Assembly (NCBI GenBank): GCA_018968995.1 | Contig: JAGWZD010000072.1 | Span: 1-8,531 of the forward strand | DNA: 8,531 bases | From: Bdellovibrionales bacterium | GTDB taxonomy: Bacteria > Bdellovibrionota > UBA1018 | Direction of reading: 5' to 3' | In this document: positions 5,376 through 8,531 of the stretch, piece after piece | Layout: each line of letters opens with the position of its first letter | Position numbering within the stretch: position 1 is the stretch's first letter | Made by a program: the position numbers and the translations under genes | The notes under the pieces: generated by a model | What the model was told of the DNA's origin: nothing | Seen by the model: the letters and a program-made list of their open reading frames with translations, nothing else | The model's database searches: none

Positions 5376-5936
5376 ATGTCGGCTGGTTCAGTGTACATTA
5401 ATCTGGAATTTACTCCGAATCCCAACACCCTAAAGTATTCGGTCAATCGAGTCTTGGTGGAGAAAGGGGCGAGAAACTTCACTAATCCGAAAGACGCGTC
5501 GCAGGACTCGCCGCTTGCAGCCAAGCTTTTTGATGTTCCTGGAATCAGTGGGGTGATGATTGGTCGCGATTTCGTGACTGTTACCAAGACTGAAGATGGC
5601 GATTGGGACGTCGTGCACCGCAGTACTTCTTCGATTCTGGAGGGCCATTTGTCTCAGAATCTTCCGGTTGTCACGGGTGAGGCGGCGATGTCGCATAAGG
5701 GTGGAAACTCAGAAGTTGAAAATAAGATTCGTGAGATCCTCGATAGCGAGATTCGTCCTGCTGTGGCGATGGACGGCGGAGACATCACTTTCGAAAAATT
5801 TGAAGACGGCGTGGTGTACCTCTACTTGCAAGGCTCTTGCAGTGGCTGCCCGAGCTCTACTGCGACGCTCAAGGGCGGAATTGAAAAACGCCTTCAGGAG
5901 TCGATCCCTGAGGTTCGCGAAGTAGTATCGATCTAA
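5376..5936 (+). CDS. nfu: Nfu-type iron-sulfur cluster carrier (Nfu_N plus NifU C-terminal domain)
   Basis: Cytoplasmic scaffold/carrier that receives Fe-S clusters from the main assembly machinery and passes them to client enzymes. The N-terminal Nfu_N domain (about residues 5-90) has the telltale TPNPNTLKY (13-21), DSPLAAKLF (44-52) and a GVMIGRDFVTVTK stretch (59-71). After a short linker the NifU-like C-terminal domain (about 112-186) carries AMDGGDI (131-137) and the cluster-binding CSGC (C155, C158) followed by PSSTATLKGG. This is the architecture of mitochondrial NFU1 and alphaproteobacterial Nfu, unlike E. coli NfuA with its A-type N-terminus. The ATG at 5376 is preferred over a TTG at 5364 because GAGGT (5366-5370) lies five bases before it. 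The stop is 21 bases before the M48 gene start, so the two are likely co-transcribed. No isc or suf gene is in the window. Confidence 0.95.
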   Translation: MSAGSVYINLEFTPNPNTLKYSVNRVLVEKGARNFTNPKDASQDSPLAAKLFDVPGISGVMIGRDFVTVTKTEDGDWDVVHRSTSSILEGHLSQNLPVVTGEAAMSHKGGNSEVENKIREILDSEIRPAVAMDGGDITFEKFEDGVVYLYLQGSCSGCPSSTATLKGGIEKRLQESIPEVREVVSI

Positions 5937-5957
5937 GTTTTGGAGCTTTCGGTGCAA

Positions 5958-6758
5958 ATGCGTCTGTCTTGTTTTGTAGCGGTAGCCTTAGTCGCGTCCG
6001 GTCTCGGCTCTTGTGCGACTTCACCCACGGGCAGAAAACAGCTGATTTTACTGCCGGAATCTCAAATGAGTGCCTTGGGGGCTCAAGCCTTTGCTGAAAT
6101 GCGCCAGAAGCAACCCACTGAGAAAAATGTAGCCCTCAATGACTACGTTCGCTGTGTGGCTCGACCTATCATTGCCGTTTCAGGGTCAGCGATTCCTGTG
6201 GATCAGTGGGAGATCGTGGTGTTTCAGGACCCGAGCGCAAATGCCTTTGCGCTTCCTGGCGGAAAAGTGGGCGTCCACTCTGGGCTTTTGAAAGTGGCCG
6301 TAACGCCGGCGCAGTTGGCCGCTGTTCTGGGTCACGAGGTCGGGCATGTTTTGGCACGACATGGAAACGAACGAGTGAGTGAGGGGCTTTTAGCTCAGGG
6401 CGGACAAGCAGCTCTGGCTTCTGTGTTGAAACAGAGCTCAGGACGCGCTGAGATCTTTGCGCTTTTGGGTCTTGGGGTTCAGTTCGGCATTCTTCTTCCT
6501 CATAGTCGAACCCAAGAAAGCGAAGCCGATGAAATCGGCCTTCGGTTGATGGCCAAAGCAGGGTTTGATCCTCGTGAGGCCATTGAGCTCTGGAAGAACA
6601 TGGCAAAAAACTCAGGCGGTCAGCCACCTGAGTTTTTGTCGACACACCCTTCCCATTCTTCTCGCATCCAAGATCTCACCGAGCTGCAAGAGCGCGCTGC
6701 TCCGCTTTATCGCGAAGCCCAAGCTGCAGGTCGTTCACCGCGGTGCCAGGTGCCCTAA
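5958..6758 (+). CDS. M48-family zinc metalloprotease, lipoprotein (LoiP/Oma1-like)
   Basis: Membrane-anchored envelope protease; M48 lipoproteins such as E. coli LoiP degrade or quality-control envelope proteins. The N-terminus is a lipoprotein signal, a hydrophobic core then LGSC with Cys19 as the lipidated residue, followed by ATSPTGRKQL, a segment common in this subgroup. The catalytic motif is HEVGH (126-130) with the general base Glu127. The third zinc ligand is probably Glu187 in TQESEADEIG, and the STHPSHSSRI segment (228-236) is the conserved C-terminal site. At 266 aa there is no TPR domain, so it is LoiP/Oma1-like rather than BepA-like. Start choice is open: GGAG (5942-5945) is 12 bases before ATG 5958 and six before an in-frame GTG at 5952; both give the same mature protein. 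It follows nfu closely. No terminator is visible after it. Confidence 0.93.
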   Translation: MRLSCFVAVALVASGLGSCATSPTGRKQLILLPESQMSALGAQAFAEMRQKQPTEKNVALNDYVRCVARPIIAVSGSAIPVDQWEIVVFQDPSANAFALPGGKVGVHSGLLKVAVTPAQLAAVLGHEVGHVLARHGNERVSEGLLAQGGQAALASVLKQSSGRAEIFALLGLGVQFGILLPHSRTQESEADEIGLRLMAKAGFDPREAIELWKNMAKNSGGQPPEFLSTHPSHSSRIQDLTELQERAAPLYREAQAAGRSPRCQVP

Positions 6759-6765
6759 TCTGATT

Positions 6766-6879
6766 TTAAGATAGGAAAATAGCTGAGACGGCCATCATCA
6801 GAGCCATCGGTGGAGCCCAGAGGGTCCAAGGGACAAGTTGTAGGGTGGCTGAAGAATAGCCCACGAGTCGTCGAATCAT
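6766..6879 (-). CDS. Possible 37-codon hydrophobic small ORF behind the cheY-like gene
   Basis: In the 167-bp gap between the M48 stop and the receiver gene's stop, the minus strand holds ATG (6879-6877) to TAA (6768-6766), 37 codons. The peptide starts MIRRLVGYSS and then becomes hydrophobic with several Trp and Met (LVPWTLW, MALMMAVSAIFL), which could be one membrane span with a basic N-terminus. It starts 46 bases after the upstream stop. The only purine-rich stretch, GGGGTG, is about 14 bases before the ATG, which is too far for a good Shine-Dalgarno. It may be a small membrane protein, a decayed gene end or chance. The rest of the gap shows no terminator or other structure that I can defend. 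Confidence 0.25.
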   Translation of the reverse strand: MIRRLVGYSSATLQLVPWTLWAPPMALMMAVSAIFLS

Positions 6880-6925
6880 GAAATCTTATCGGCACCCCGC
6901 AGCAATTCTTGAGTGCTTTAGTCGG

Positions 6926-7336
6926 TTATTTCGGGTGGTGCTTGCTCCAGACGGCCAGAAGCTTTTCCTTCATCGTGGCCGGAGTGAAGGGCTTGGTGAT
7001 GTAGTTACTGACCCCAGCCTGAATGGCTTCCAGGATTTGTCCTTTTTCAGCCTCTGCCGTCACGAATAGAAACGGGAGGTTTTTCATGGCCTCGTGGCCT
7101 CGAACCTTTTTTAGAAGCGCAATGCCAGTGAGTTTGGGCATGTTCCAGTCCGAGACGACCAGCTGAAATGGAACGGCTTTTCCACTGGCTCCAGCTTCAA
7201 GAAGCGGCCAAGCGGTTTCGCCGTCGTCAGCTTCCGTAATATCTGTAAATCCGATGTCTTTGAGGCAGCGGCTCACGAGCTTCCTCATCGTGAGCATGTC
7301 ATCTATAACTAAAACCTTAGTGTTTGGTGGAAACAT
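6926..7336 (-). CDS. Stand-alone CheY-like response regulator (receiver domain only)
   Basis: Single-domain receiver that is phosphorylated by a histidine kinase and signals by protein contact. The 136 residues contain only the receiver fold. Acidic pocket Asp12-Asp13 (LVIDDM), phospho-acceptor Asp63 in VVSDWNMPKLTG, switch Thr93 (FVTA), aromatic Tyr112 and Lys115 in YITKPF are all present, so it should be phosphorylatable. The close match around DWNMP to chemotaxis CheY suggests, without proving, a motility or adaptation role. There is no output domain, and no kinase or chemotaxis gene is in the window, so its partner is elsewhere. The ATG at 7336 has AAGGAG about 11 bases upstream. A candidate promoter lies at 7385-7413. 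It is divergent from ettA, with 130 bp between the two starts. Confidence 0.95.
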   Translation of the reverse strand: MFPPNTKVLVIDDMLTMRKLVSRCLKDIGFTDITEADDGETAWPLLEAGASGKAVPFQLVVSDWNMPKLTGIALLKKVRGHEAMKNLPFLFVTAEAEKGQILEAIQAGVSNYITKPFTPATMKEKLLAVWSKHHPK

Positions 7337-7384
7337 GGTTCGGTCGTCTCCTTTAGGGATCTCTCTGAGGATACTGGGGACTTA

Positions 7385-7413
7385 AAGATAGTGCCATGAA
7401 ATCGAAGTGACCA
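7385..7413 (-). promoter_or_regulatory. Candidate promoter for the cheY-like gene
   Basis: On the minus strand TGGTCA (7413-7408), 17 bases and TATCTT (7390-7385) each match the sigma70 consensus at four of six positions. The implied leader of about 40 nt contains the AAGGAG Shine-Dalgarno. It is a moderate match only; nothing stronger was seen in this 130-bp divergent gap. Confidence 0.3.
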
Positions 7414-7450
7414 GGGCGTTCCTTGTGGCAGTTGCACCCTCTGCCCGATT

Positions 7451-7469
7451 ATGCGAGTTCTCTCGCATG
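7451..7469 (+). promoter_or_regulatory. Perfect 7-bp hairpin covering the ettA start codon
   Basis: ATGCGAG (7451-7457), loop TTCT and CTCGCAT (7462-7468) form a perfect stem, extendable outward by T-G pairs 7450-7469 and 7449-7470. The ettA ATG (7467-7469) is thus wholly paired. No Shine-Dalgarno is seen in the 20 bases before the ATG. The 5' arm also begins with an ATG, which opens a 17-codon out-of-frame ORF ending at 7504. Confidence 0.45.
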
Positions 7470-8531
7470 GCTCAAAAATTTGCCTTCTCGATGGTCGGTG
7501 TTAGCAAGATCTATCCTCCCAATAAGCAGGTCCTGCGCGACATTTATCTGTCGTTCTATTACGGAGCCAAAATTGGGGTTCTGGGGCTAAACGGCGCAGG
7601 TAAATCCACGCTTTTGAAAATTATTGCTGGCGAGGAGCGTAACGTGAATGGCCAGGTGCTGCCGACCGAAGGCGTCACCTTTGGTTACCTTCATCAAGAG
7701 CCCAAGCTCGACGACTCCAAGACGGTCAAAGAAAACGTCATGGATGGAATGGGCGAGCTACCGAAGTGGCTGAAGCGCTTTGAAGAAATCGGTCTGGCAT
7801 TCGCGGATCCTGAATTGGATCCAGACAAGATGGAAAAGCTTTTAGCAGAGCAGGCGGATCTTCAGGAAAAAATTGAACATGCAAACGGATGGGACCTCGA
7901 TCGCACTTTAGATATTGCGATGGACGCTTTAAGGCTTCCTCCAGGGGATGCCGCTGTGAAGAATCTCTCGGGTGGTGAACGCAGGCGCGTGGCGCTTTGT
8001 CGGTTACTGCTTCAAAAGCCAGACGTTCTGCTGCTGGACGAACCTACCAACCATTTGGACGCCGAATCGGTTGCTTGGCTGGAGAGATTTTTAAAGGAAT
8101 ACGCAGGAACTGTGATTGCAGTTACCCACGATCGCTACTTTCTCGACAATATTGCGGGCTGGATCCTGGAGCTTGACCGTGGGCACGGCATTCCTTGGGA
8201 GGGCAATTACTCGTCTTGGTTGGCTCAGAAGCAAGAGCGCTTAAGACAAGAAGAGAAAGCAGAAACCAAGCGAGTGAAAACCTTAGAGCGTGAGCTCGAG
8301 TGGATTCAAATGAATCCCAAGGCTCGTCAAGCCAAGAGCAAGGCTCGCGTGGCTGCCTACGAGCGCATGCTTTCAGAGGATCGACCTGAGAAGCTACAGG
8401 AAATGGAAATTTATATTCCACCAGGTCCTCGCCTTGGAAACGTGGTGTTTGAGGCTCAGAACATTTCTAAGTCATTTGGCGATAAGGTTCTTTTTGAGAA
8501 TCTTTCGTTCAATATTCGCCCAGGCAGCGTG
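7467..8531 (+). CDS. ettA: EttA, energy-dependent translational throttle (ABC-F), 5' part
   Basis: Soluble ABC-F ATPase that binds the ribosomal E site and gates the first elongation steps according to cellular energy state. The gene runs off the right edge after 355 codons of about 555 in the family. The first ABC domain has Walker A GLNGAGKST (40-48), signature LSGGE (167-171), Walker B LLLDEP with catalytic Glu192, and H-loop His221. The arm insertion lies at about 95-140. The Lys/Arg-rich linker (about 250-315), which contacts P-site tRNA, follows GNYSSWL. The second ABC domain begins at about 325 (VVFEAQNISKSFG) and is cut before its Walker A. ESVAWLERFL and AGWILELDRG are near-identical to E. 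coli EttA, which separates it from Uup, YheS and resistance ABC-Fs. MAQ at 7467 matches the family start. The frame stays open upstream, but without family similarity. Divergent from the cheY-like gene. Confidence 0.97.
   Translation, partial: MAQKFAFSMVGVSKIYPPNKQVLRDIYLSFYYGAKIGVLGLNGAGKSTLLKIIAGEERNVNGQVLPTEGVTFGYLHQEPKLDDSKTVKENVMDGMGELPKWLKRFEEIGLAFADPELDPDKMEKLLAEQADLQEKIEHANGWDLDRTLDIAMDALRLPPGDAAVKNLSGGERRRVALCRLLLQKPDVLLLDEPTNHLDAESVAWLERFLKEYAGTVIAVTHDRYFLDNIAGWILELDRGHGIPWEGNYSSWLAQKQERLRQEEKAETKRVKTLERELEWIQMNPKARQAKSKARVAAYERMLSEDRPEKLQEMEIYIPPGPRLGNVVFEAQNISKSFGDKVLFENLSFNIRPGSV

Noticed and set aside
5596..5925. Second plus-strand frame of 109 codons inside nfu
   Set aside because: It is Arg/Ala/Ser-rich and fully contained in the Nfu domains, so it is a frame shadow.
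6169..6645. Minus-strand open frame of 158 codons inside the M48 gene
   Set aside because: The plus-strand M48 frame has all catalytic motifs; the opposite frame has low-information composition and no recognisable domain.
8122..8421. Minus-strand open frame of 99 codons inside ettA
   Set aside because: It is antisense to the conserved EttA linker region, with no motif and no ribosome-binding site considered convincing.

Overview
The window is an ordinary-looking stretch of a bacterial chromosome with roughly balanced base composition, about 11 protein genes and short gaps. No rRNA, tRNA, CRISPR array, phage or insertion sequence was seen. The mix suggests a Gram-negative, proteobacteria-like organism: an SthA-type transhydrogenase, eno followed by an ftsB-like gene, a type I QueF, an Nfu protein with both Nfu_N and NifU-C domains, a LoiP/Oma1-like lipoprotein protease, a stand-alone CheY-like receiver and EttA. 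A Bdellovibrio-like (Bdellovibrionota) or other delta-type lineage is my best guess. That is inference from protein flavour only.

Layout. 1-2745 (+): the 3' part of sthA overlaps eno by an ATGA, followed by an ftsB-like divisome gene; these are probably co-transcribed. A weak terminator and a perfect TTGACA then lead into a cold-shock gene (2849-3064, +). 3073-3098: a hairpin terminator shared by csp and the convergent queF. 3090-5272 (-): four genes on the minus strand with gaps of 31-59 nt, in transcription order a secreted protein of unknown function (252 aa), a YbhB/YbcL-type PEBP protein, a small secreted protein of unknown function (122 aa) and queF. 5273-5375: a divergent promoter region. 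5376-6758 (+): nfu, then an M48 lipoprotein protease 21 nt later. 6766-7336 (-): a CheY-like receiver gene and a possible 37-codon ORF behind it. 7467-8531 (+): ettA, cut by the window end.

The named genes are housekeeping: redox balance and lower glycolysis (sthA, eno), division (ftsB), queuosine precursor synthesis (queF), Fe-S cluster delivery (nfu), envelope proteolysis (M48), signalling (cheY-like) and ribosome throttling (ettA). I found no novel multi-gene system. The signals that the protein genes do not explain are RNA-level. The csp mRNA has a leader that can fold over its Shine-Dalgarno and a perfect 12-bp inverted repeat early in its coding region. Compact hairpins also sit on the starts of ettA, the 122-aa secreted protein and, more weakly, queF. 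The two secreted proteins are the main unknown genes.
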